Source: Hsuehochloa calcarea (lineage: Eukaryota; Streptophyta; Magnoliopsida; Poales; Poaceae). From it: a stretch of DNA of 64,000 nt. The notes under the pieces are model-generated. The model was not told the origin of the DNA. It searched no databases and worked only from the letters and a program-made list of their open reading frames with translations. This document shows, piece after piece, positions 34,311 through 43,655 of this stretch. A program made the position numbers and the translations under genes. The DNA is taken from positions 28,635,232 through 28,699,231 of the forward strand of contig CM070599.1 in the NCBI GenBank assembly GCA_036346395.1, given 5' to 3'. The number at the start of each line of letters is the position of its first letter. Position 1 is the first letter of the stretch.

Positions 34311-34810
34311 TAGCCGCAGCGAGCATAGAGCAGTGGCTCAGATGAGTGAGCCATATTGTATCCCGTGTTATGCGATTCCGTTTTGGAATATTTGTATTCA
34401 TATTTTGTTTTGCTACATTTGTACGCATATCATGAAACCCTAATTTTCATATTTTCAAGACGTAAAACCTTAATTCCCGAGATAAATTCAGAACACATAT
34501 AAAATTATCCAAATATTACACAATTAAGTCCACTATGTGAGGAGCCTTCAAAACAAAATTTCTTAATTTTTTGAGCTAATTTTCTATATTTACACATTCC
34601 TACAAACAATACACTTAAATGAAATTGCGAGGAAAAATCAGAATGAATAAAATTATGAAAAAATTACAGAAGTAAATATATCGTATTAGGAGCACCCACA
34701 TAAAATTACGCATATTTTTGAACTATTTTGCTATATTTTAAATTTCATCTAAACACCGTCGAAACCCTAATCGGTTGAAACCCTAACCTAATTCCTAATC
34801 GACGTGGCGG

Positions 34811-34968
34811 GTGGCCACCGCATGGTAGCCGTGCGGGAGGGGTGACGTGTCAGGAGGGGAGGGCTGGCCGCACGATGGCCATGCTGTAGGGCGACAATTT
34901 TGCAAAAAAAAAAAAATCGGACGACGATCATTCTTGTAAATACGAGATAAAAATGAGCCAATACGACC
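34811..34968 (-). repeat. Right TIR of the PMD element
   Basis: Minus strand: ggtcgtattggctcatt ... tttacaagaatgatcg ... gcaaaattgtcgccctac ... gcggtggccacc. A 13-base T-run replaces the shorter one in the left copy. Confidence 0.75.
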
Positions 34969-35284
34969 AAAAATTCCTAGTACCACCTAAAGATCGAGCG
35001 AGAGGCACACATTACATTACATGTATCAATCTCACAATTTACTCAATAACACTGTAAAAATATCACGGGTTGAAAAATAGCATTGATGTATTATTGACAT
35101 ATGACCTCATGGCCCACCTATCATCAACGAGACCCACCTACATTGGACGTCATTTTTCAATTTATTCGTCAAAGTTTCTTAGTAACAGATTTTCCCTTAT
35201 TAATATTGCTGTCGCAACGGCGAGGCGTTCTCTCGCGAACAGCAACGTTTCTGCAGTCTACAGCTAGAGATACTGCAGAGAGAG
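34969..35284. other. Upstream region of the 202-codon gene
   Basis: 316 bp between the TIR element and the start codon at 35285. AT-rich, then purine-rich just before the ATG (gagagagatgg). No clear TATA box stands out. Confidence 0.4.
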
Positions 35285-35893
35285 ATGGACGACTTCACCT
35301 TCCCTACAACCGCAGCAGCGGCAGAGCCCGCAGACCCCCTGTACCTACACCACCCCCACCCCCACCGCCTTCCCTTCCCCCGCTTCGCCACCTCGCCGCT
35401 CTTGTTCCCTTCCTCTCCTACAGCCAACGCCGCCGCAGCCGTTGCCGTTAAGCCGGTGGTGGTGAGCCGAAGCGTCGACGACATGAAAGAACAAGAGCCG
35501 ACGTCGGACGCCACGGAACGGCGGGCGGAGGGCGAAGGAGAAGGAGAGCTCGTGAGCGGCGCCGGCGCAGGCGCGGCCGACGAGGACAAGATGGACATGC
35601 TGTGGGAGAACTTCAACGAGGAGCTAGAGGCACTGCGCCGGGCCGGTTCTTGCTCGAAGGCGCCCGCCGGCGGCGGCGCGGCGGCGGGCGGCATGGAGCT
35701 GACGTCGGACACGGAGTCGGAGCCGGCGGGGCGCGGGCACGGGTTCGCGCCGATGCTGCGGCCGTCGTCGAGGGCCAGTGGGACGGGGCAGTACCGCCGG
35801 ACGAGCTGGGTGCTGCTCATGAGGATCTTCAGGAGGCTCTTCGTCGTCGAGAAGACCATCTCGGCCGCGAGGCAGAAGGCGAGGGCACCGTGA
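35285..35893 (+). CDS. Uncharacterised single-exon protein, 202 residues
   Basis: I do not recognise a named family. It runs from ATG at 35285, in a good purine-rich context, to TGA at 35893. Residues 1-60 are Ala/Pro/His-rich and probably disordered, 64-90 are acidic (Glu-rich), and 91-100 are Gly/Ala-rich. Residues 102-118 (KMDMLWENFNEELEALR) form a likely amphipathic helix that looks conserved rather than low-complexity. Residues 121-165 are again low-complexity. The C-terminus (171-200, WVLLMRIFRRLFVVEK) is hydrophobic and basic and could be a membrane-associated helix. No signal peptide is evident. GC-rich codon use in a single long frame supports a real gene. The gene stands between the PMD element and the thioesterase gene. 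Confidence 0.7.
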   Translation: MDDFTFPTTAAAAEPADPLYLHHPHPHRLPFPRFATSPLLFPSSPTANAAAAVAVKPVVVSRSVDDMKEQEPTSDATERRAEGEGEGELVSGAGAGAADEDKMDMLWENFNEELEALRRAGSCSKAPAGGGAAAGGMELTSDTESEPAGRGHGFAPMLRPSSRASGTGQYRRTSWVLLMRIFRRLFVVEKTISAARQKARAP

Positions 35894-37457
35894 TGCGTGC
35901 ATATGTCGTAGCATGAACAATATACTTGCCTCCAAGAGCTTGAAGCATTCTTCCGATGCACATGGCAAGTAAATTATACTGGCAGCATATCCGGTGAAAA
36001 TTTGCACCGAATTCATATTTTCGCTTGATATTTCGTCAATCACACTAGACATACAAGTAAGTAGTGTTCATGATGTTGCAAATAGGGTTTATGATATACA
36101 GAGAAATGTAGTATCACTTCATTTTGTATTTCCTTCATTGCTACATCTTTTTAATTATCATTTAATAACTGAACCTAAAAAGGTCAACACAATTGCAATT
36201 TTTTTTTTGTGTCTATTGGTCACGTGATATTGTGTCATGATTCATGATATCATGTTTGAATCTGAAATAAGAAAGGAGTATGGCTTTTTTGGGGACACTT
36301 TGTGTGTGCGTTTGTGGGGGTAAACAAAAAGTATACTGTGTCTAGTGGGGAAATTGGAGAAGGCGTGTTTTATTTGGGTGGCTCACATAAGGACAGAGGA
36401 TTAGTTCGCACTAAAGGCAAAAGGAGACCAAGGACAGCGACATCCAACCTCCAACCTCAATACAACAGTAAACATCTGCTCCTAGGCAAGGCAGCTCCAG
36501 AGGCCAGCTGTGTTGTGTAACAATGGGAGAATGCCAGCTTTTGATTCAATGACTTGTGTAACAATGGGAGAATGCCAGCTTTTGATTCAATGAATCACTG
36601 GTATTGCATCACAAAACATAATGACAACACTGTAAACCAAGTGATGGAAGTAGTAAATGTTAAGGCTTTGACTTGAGAGTCGTGTTTCAAGAAAGGGTGA
36701 CCGGCAAGTTGCACTTGGGACTTGGCAGCTACAAACTCTCAGAATGCAGAAATGGACACTTCTCTGTGAGTTGTCTTGTTACCACTTACCTGCATCACAG
36801 CTAAATGAGCATAGGGAGAAAAGGGACAGTTGTGCACAATTAAACCTACTCTAATAAATTCCCCTAACGAAGTCAACTAACAGCTAGAGCAGACAGCCCA
36901 CAAGAACTTATGGTTTGTACACATAAACAAGCATGATTGCAGCTGGGCCTACTTTCACCAACTATCTCAGACCAATGTGCATCCAGATTATATATGCAAT
37001 GCATGCATTTTTTAAGTCACCAAACAAACGAATGATACAGCAATGATCCATTTGAACAAAGGGAATCTCCCAAGGAGAGGGCAGACTACAGTTCTCTAAT
37101 TGAAGATATGACACCAACACAATGAGGCTTGACTACTACTTTCCAGTTGTGATGTATTCCAGGGCCTTGTTTGTAACGCGGGAGTTGGGTACGAATTTCT
37201 GCAGGATTTACTCCATTTCATGTCAAATTCCTACTTTCCAAACAGGAATAGTGCAATCGCATTCTTGGAAATATTATTTGACAAAGGCTGAAAAGTGAAA
37301 ACGAATTGACCAGAGCGATATAAATCACAGAGTTAGATACAAGTGATATTTCTTAAACAATATAGAACACTAACATCGTGTTGTTCTTGCCTATTGATAA
37401 AGGTATGGTAATAGAGAGTGGGGCGTAATCATGTTTTTATCTTGGAACAGGAGAGCC
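35894..37457. other. Intergenic between two convergent genes
   Basis: 3' flanks of the 202-codon gene (+) and the thioesterase gene (-). No gene is seen. It contains a 41-bp tandem duplication at 36515-36596 and otherwise unremarkable AT-rich DNA. Confidence 0.5.
36515..36596 (+). repeat. 41-bp perfect tandem duplication
   Basis: gtgtaacaatgggagaatgc ... gattcaatgactt occurs at 36515 and 36556. The two copies are identical over about 38 bases, so this is recent. Confidence 0.9.
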
Positions 37458-40400
37458 TCACAATCTGCTAGATGCAGCAAGGTAATTGGTATCGCGAGCC
37501 TGTGCCATCAATTTCCCAGTCCTTTTCTTCCTGAAATCAACAGAGACGACACCGACTGATTTGCCAGCACGCAACAGCTTTCCCTCAACCTCTATTTCTT
37601 CCTGGACAATAAACCAAAACAGTTTACAACATGCCAAACAACTTTTAAATTAACATGGCAGTGAATAAAACGAAGAGAAACTCAAAGTTAATCAAGCCTT
37701 CTCATACTAATTTGGCAAGAAGAAATTAGCCAAAGGCACCCAAAGCTGCCCCTTCTTTTTTGCCAATTTCCAGCCAAGCAAACTGGAACAGGCTGTTTAG
37801 AATCTTCACAGCAATATCTGGACAAGTATCAACAATCAACGTGGTTATTTCCGATAACCAACAGGGCATTTTAGGGAACAAAAATGAATAACGAGGGAAT
37901 GCAGGTTCATTCGCTTCAGCCATCCTTTCTGCTTATAGAAGACTACACACTTATATATCTCTATATTAGAAAAATGACCGAAAGGTAAGAAGCTAAGAAG
38001 TAATGACCCTTTTTATCTTGCGCCGATTGAGCTGTCGTTCTCCAATGTTAATTCATTAGAATACCACCTTCCACCTTTCTAGAAGACTGAATATGCAAGC
38101 ATTAAAACTTTTAAGATTTTGTTTTCTCCAATGAATATTTATTTATTCCAAAGAAACTATCGAACACTTCCACATCACCTCATATCCCCCAGTGTCCTTT
38201 TACAACTCTTACTTCCACCTCTGTAGGTATTAAACCCTAATGACATTGAATTAGCAGTAGGAACATCACTTAAGCATGTCACAAAACAAGGAAAGTGGAT
38301 CTATAAGTAAGAGGAGAAATGAAACAATTAGGAGTGTTAAGGGTAGTAGTATAATAGTCATGTAAGTGTTAGGGTGGTGGTTATGTAATTGTAGTCTAGT
38401 CTAGGGTTTTTTTGTACACTACATATTGCCCCTTGGGCTTTTGCAATAATAGCAACAGTTCAGCCCCTATTCCTCTCTTATCTCCTAAATTCTAACATGG
38501 TACCAGAGCCTAGATCCAAACTCTAGTCTCTATCTTCTTCCACCGCTCCTGACCCTGGGAGGAGTCATCTCCACTCCCGGAGGCAGCACCCAATCTTGTT
38601 TTTATCTTTTTAACATATCATTAGTTTCTTAGTGTAAGTAGCAGCAGTAGCAAGCAACAAGTAGTCGGTCTTCATCTGTCTTAAGCAACAGCAGTGGAAT
38701 CAGACAACAAACATCCTCATTCTTCACCAACCATCAGCCACATCCCATCTTCTACCACCACCTCCTCACGCCCTCTACTGCCGCATCCCGTCCTCTTCCG
38801 CCACCGCCACCGCCACCGCCGCTGGTCATCGTCATCTGGATCGACTTCAGCGCATCGTCATCGGGGCCAAGTTACCGACTCCTTCTTCGACTTGTCGGCG
38901 TCATTGTCACCTGGATCCGGTGCCGAGTGGCCTTCTCCCATTTGGATCTGTCTGAATCCAAGTGTGGGGGAGGTTTTTCTAGCCGTTGGATCCAGCACCC
39001 TCGACCCCGCGGCCACAGGATTTGGCCTCCCTGTTGCCGTCGAGGGCCAGCGTAGCCACCATCCTCGTCGGGAGCGCGTCGGATCTGGTCCTCCTCGACG
39101 CCCTCCTCTGCTTCGGATCGGTGCCGCCCTGAGCTGCTCCTCCACGCTGAAGCCCGACGGGCTGCGTCCGCCGCCCTGCCCAAGTCCTCGCCAAGGAAGG
39201 GGCGCTCGACGCCGCGCGTCATCGCGGAGGCCTCAACCCCCTCCTCCGTAGCGGCGCCACCGCCTCGGGTGCGCTCCATGGCGAAGGCGGCCCCAGGGTC
39301 TTCATCCTTCATCGCCACCCCAAGCTGCTCTGCATCGTGCTTCGCCATCTTCCTCAAGTTACTCGTCTTCTCTGTCGCCAGATCGTCGGATCCGGAGCTC
39401 GTCGTCTCTGTCGCCAGATCCGATGGGATCTGGCCATCTTCGTCGCTGGCCTTTCCTCATCACCCCTGAGTGCATTTTCGCCACTGTGGCCTTCCTCACC
39501 GATGGTAGCGGCCTCTTCACCGACAGCAACTCCAGCGCCGACCTCAACCTCGCCAAAATCGAGCTCCATCGTCATCGCCGACTCTCTGCCCGTGCCGCCG
39601 CCATCATCAACTTCTCCGGCCATATCTGGCCGGATCCATCAATGCCGGACGCGGATCCCCCGTCTCCCAACCAAGTATCATCTGCATCAAGTCTCGGCGT
39701 GAGCACAATGAGGCTTTCTGGCGGGTCCTCTGGCTCCAACAAGTGCAAGTATTCTCCGGAGTACCCCTTCGTGTTGCGCTTTCGGCAGCGGTGACTCCTC
39801 AGCTTCCTATGGGACCATCGCTTCCGCAAGACCTACAAATTGCTTGTCCGTGAGACAGGTGTGTTCTTGAGCCTGCCGCATTTGCAGTGGCTGGTGAAGT
39901 AGGGGCTGTGGGACGACGCCATCGAGTATCTCTCCCTCTTCGTGTCGTCAGCCTGTTTGCCGGGCCTGGGCGTTGAGGGTCGCGTCCTCTTCCACTTATG
40001 CCCCGGCTGATCTACTCTCTGAGGTGATCCCCCAATCTGGCTCGTCTGCTCTCCAAGGTGGCCCTCTGATCCGACTACTGGTTACTCTACTCCAGCTACT
40101 CTGCTGCCTCACCTCTGCTTTGGCTCGGTGCTCTGTTGTGCTCTCTGCCTTGCTGGTTGGTGTTGGCCATCTCGCCGACTTCATCGTTGTCGCCAGCACT
40201 AGCTCCTATCGGAACTGGTCATCTTCAGCCTCATTTATTCATCTTCCATGTTGTCCTCTTTGGTTCTTCCGCTCGCCTGGCTGATCTGTTGCTGCTACTG
40301 GTTGCTTGTGTGCTCTAAGCTGCTGATGTTGGTGCTTGTGTTATCACTGCTGTTGCTAGTATCTGCTCCTTGTATCCTCTTGCTAATATCTGCTGCTGCT

Positions 40401-42886
40401 AGTATCCTAAGTCTATTTTCCTTTGATTTCCATCAAGTCCATCCAAGTCTGTTTTATCTCTCTTTGAGTTCGCCGAAGTCGTGTTAGTTCATCATATCCT
40501 TTGCCGATCAGCCGATTGCTTATTCCTTTTCCGACTGCCGCGGTCTGTCCATTGGATCAAGTGTTGTCACCCCCATCATCGTTGTTGATGTGACTTTGCC
40601 CTCTTGGTCCTCTCTTGTAGCCATTTTGCTACACATCTTCGCATCATTGCGACTCTTGACCAATGGTCTTATTTGTCGTTATGATCAACTATCTCTTCGT
40701 CTTTATCTTCGTCGGGTGCCAGATTCGACACCGTCACCTCACTTCTTGGGTGGGTGGATCGGTTCGTCTCCTTGTCTCTCTCTCTCTCTCTCTTTATCGG
40801 CTTGATTTGACATATCTCTCTATTCTTCTCAATTTCAACATCTCCAAATCAAGACATTCGTGTGTGAAGAGTCGAAAGACGATTTTTGTTCAAGAGTTGC
40901 ATGCTTCGACGAAATCTTCAAGCTCGGACTTCGGATTTATCTTTTATTTTAGTGTTGTCCTCTTCAAACTCAATGCTATTGCATACACATTGAGTTTGAG
41001 TGGGGGTGTTAAGGGTAGTGGTGTAATAGTCATGTAAGTGTTAGGGAGGTAGTTATGTAATTGCAGTCTAGTCTAGGATTTCTTTTGTACACTATATATT
41101 GCCCCTTAGGCTCTTGCAATATAACTAACAATTCAGCCCCTATTCCTCTCCTCTCCTAAATTCTAACAAGGAGTATCCTGTTTAAACTTTAGATAACCTA
41201 TCGGAATATCAAAGTAAGAAATTGTCACTTAATGATTAATTTGAAAATAATACAGCAGAAATGCATTCAAATTCACTGCTAGAGGAAGTAATACAAGCAA
41301 GAAGCAACACCCAAGATGGTTTTTTTTAGGAAAAAAAGAAGAGAAAACGGCAACGATATGAGATAGCAGTTATCACCATAGCACGAGAGCGTATCAAATA
41401 ACCAGAAGACGCCTAACTACTATCTAGATTAAAGATAAGCTGGTTTTAGACTGTTATGGTCACCCTTATGGAAAACTAAGGGGAAAGTATTTGCTTCTAA
41501 AACACCAACAACAAGATCACACAGGGCACCATTAGAGCCTCCTGTCACACATTATGAATATGCCTAATCATTCATGAAAAAGTACAGAAAATGCTGTAAT
41601 GAACGCTTTGCCACGTCCTAACAATGTCAAAGCATTTGCACTATAGAGAGACACCATTATTACTCCCAAACAAAAATAGACACCCTCTGCAACATCTGCT
41701 TCGAGCACAAATCCTAATTTATGTCACGGAGACAAAAAAAAAAATCCAACAACTTTTATCGAGTTCAAAGTAATTGCCACACCTAACCCCAGTTCACTCC
41801 TACTACTTGTCTTCCAACAACTTCTTACTATGGCAAACTGGCTAGTTCTTCATATTCCAGACAAGATCTAAATCCCCGAGGTATATACATACATAATAAC
41901 AATGGAGGTACCACTGAGATCCCAGCCCACAAGTCAGCGACAGCTTCAGCTAGACACAAAGCTGTTCCTAACATCAAGTCATAGAAATAATGTCCAATTG
42001 CAAGTTACAGTAGGCATACCACAAGTGCACAACAACCGCCGTTCATCTGCAACTGCAAGACAGGCCAGCATCGTGACAGAACCTAATAAGTAATAGAATC
42101 CAGACATCTGCAAGATTTTCAACCAAGCACAGTGCAATTACGGACTCCCGATCCCAATTCATCGCCAAACATGAGCCCTAAAGCATTGCTGAACACAACC
42201 CCCACCCGGAGCTAGCCAGGTAGGAGCCTCACAGCTACTCGCTTACTCCCAGTGTCTCAGCAATTCGGCAAGGCCTAATTTGCCAATTGCTCAATTCTAG
42301 CACCAAATGCACAACTTCGACAGAATCGCAGTTTCATGAAAAATTCCAATCTACTTAACCCCAAGTTCTTGATGCTACGGCCAAACAGGAACAGAATTTG
42401 AAGCATTTTTAGTGGCAATAACAGAGAGAATTCTTAGTCTCACCCCGACGGTGGCCGCGTCGACGTAGGAGACGCTGAGCTCGAGGGAGACCCCGCTCAA
42501 CCCGACCCCGCTGCAGTAGAACACGGCCGATCCCAACTGGTCGGCGAGCGTCGCCGTGACGCCGCTGAGGAGGTACCCCGCCGGGCTCTGCAAACCACCA
42601 CAAAATCGAACGAAGCACCACACGCCGTCACCATCTCAAGACCGAAAGAGCGTAAAATAAAAATGTAGCGCTTAGGGTTTCGTCGGGGAGGAAGGAGCGC
42701 GTGGCTTACGGCGAGTCGGGGGGTGACGACGAAAGAGCAGAGGAGGCGGCCGTGCTCCGCGGCGTCGACGCGGACGCCGCTGACGACGAAGGAGTCGTAG
42801 GAGTAGAACCGGGGAGGGGTGGAGCCAGTGATGTCCTCGGCCGAGGCGGTGGGCTCGAGGCTCCGCCGCACCACGTCCGGGTCCAT
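37458..42886 (-). CDS. Small hotdog-fold acyl-CoA thioesterase (ACOT13-like), 3 exons
   Basis: Exons on the minus strand: 42886-42710 (59 codons), 42587-42444 (48 codons), 37601-37458 (47 codons plus TGA), all phase 0 with GT-AG splice sites, giving 154 residues, the size of single-domain hotdog thioesterases. The start MDPDVVRRSLEP was chosen although the frame is open further upstream; it precedes RFYSYDSFVVSGVRVDAAEH. The core reads LLSGVTATLADQLGSAVF; LADQLG carries the Asp at the catalytic position, while the usual N-x-x-x-x-H-G-G entry is replaced by SPAGYLLSG. The end is EEIEVEGKLLRAGKSVGVVS and VDFRKKRTGKLMAQARDTNY. It probably hydrolyses acyl-CoA or a similar thioester; the substrate is unknown. 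Intron 2 is 4.8 kb because of an inserted LTR element. Confidence 0.88.
38335..38497 (+). repeat. 5' LTR of the intronic LTR element
   Basis: 163 bp, TGTT...AACA. It is about 90 % identical by eye to 41007-41168 and is followed directly by the PBS. Confidence 0.92.
39806..39970 (+). pseudogene. Captured gene fragment resembling a LisH/CTLH protein
   Basis: The plus strand reads FLWDHRFRKTYKLLVRETGV, FLSLPHLQWLVK, a TAG stop, then GLWDDAIEYLSLF. This pattern (an H-x-x-T helix, ETGVF, HLxxLV, GLWDDAxxYLS) resembles the LisH-CTLH region of plant TOPLESS-like WD40 proteins. It lies inside a non-autonomous LTR element that has no genes of its own. The stop replaces the Gln or Trp expected before GLWDD. 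The identification is from motif memory only. Confidence 0.45.
40774..40795. repeat. (TC)n microsatellite
   Basis: About ten TC units in the interior of the intronic LTR element. Confidence 0.9.
41007..41168 (+). repeat. 3' LTR of the intronic LTR element
   Basis: 162 bp, TGTT...AACA, preceded by the polypurine tract gagtggggg and followed by the AGGAG target duplication. Confidence 0.92.
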
Positions 42887-43655
42887 GGCTCGGCGGCGGC
42901 GCTCCGGCCGGCGAGGAGGTACGCAGTCGCACCAGGATAGGACAAGAGGTCGACAAGGTGGGTTGTTACTGGCACTGGCAGGCACGCAACCTGCAACTCC
43001 CAAACGAGTGGAGAGTTGAGAACGAAGAAGCGGAGGGTGTAAGGCGGCTTGCAAGGCTGACAGGTGGGGCTACGAACCGACAGCTGACAAGCGGGCCCCG
43101 CAAGGTACGGAACATGATTGGCCCATGTGATTGTAGTGACAACTTACAATTGCAATGCAGGTCACGTAGGTGAAACTTTGCATCCTCAACAATACCAGCA
43201 TCTCTTGTTGCCTTTTCGTTTTACCAAGATTAAGCAAACACACATAGAAAAAAAATTGGGTCAAAATGTTTCTTCAGCACTTTATTGAATTCCTCCTCAC
43301 TGCGAAAACACGTATTCGCAAACAAGGGGCCTCATTGCACAAAATAGGATATGTAAACAAAAGGGACTATATTGAGCTTATTCAATTCAACAATGTTAGG
43401 ACATCAAATTCCAACAAAAATAACCAGTGACCCTAGTAGAACACAGTGATGGTTTCAACACTACGCAACGACTGATTTGAAGTTTTGAACAAGTGTATCC
43501 TGCACACTCATTCTCTGTAGTCTGTGGTATGTAGTATAGAGCTCGTCAGTTTCCTGCATAACAGAGATGCTTCTAAGGGCCGGATTTCACAAAGCAAGAT
43601 ATATAACAAAATACAGGGGTTGTTGAGAAACAAAAGGGCACATACGGCATCTTGA

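Larger units (their letters stand above)
29834..34968 (+). mobile_element. TIR element (MULE-like) carrying a plant mobile domain gene
   Basis: The left end (29834-29970) aligns with the reverse complement of the right end (34811-34968): both read gctcattt, ctcgNatttacaagaatga, a T-run with ttttttgcaaaa, then tNtcgccctac, and reach a gcggtggccacc block. Long inverted ends, about 5.1 kb apart, fit a Mutator-like element. No matching 9-bp target duplication was found, and no MURA-type transposase was seen. The single recognisable gene inside is a decayed plant mobile domain (PMD) gene in plus orientation. The right end may extend a few bases further (ggaatttttggtcg on the minus strand). Confidence 0.7.
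38335..41168 (+). mobile_element. Non-autonomous LTR element (LARD/TRIM type), 2834 bp, in intron 2
   Basis: LTRs of 163 bp (38335-38497) and 162 bp (41007-41168) start TGTTAAGGG and end TTCTAACA. The PBS tggtaccagagcc follows the first LTR at 38498 (one change from the initiator-Met tRNA type tggtatcagagcc). The polypurine tract gagtggggg precedes the second. AGGAG flanks both sides (38330-38334 and 41169-41173), a perfect target duplication. The interior (2.5 kb) has no gag or pol; it is GC-rich with fragments that look like host coding DNA. The element is antisense to the thioesterase gene, so its signals do not cut the host transcript in its own direction. Confidence 0.93.

Noticed and set aside
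37726..37923. A 65-codon minus-strand frame starting MAEANEPAFPRYSFLFPK inside thioesterase intron 2
   Set aside because: The thioesterase exons join in phase without it, and it shows no known domain. It was treated as chance.
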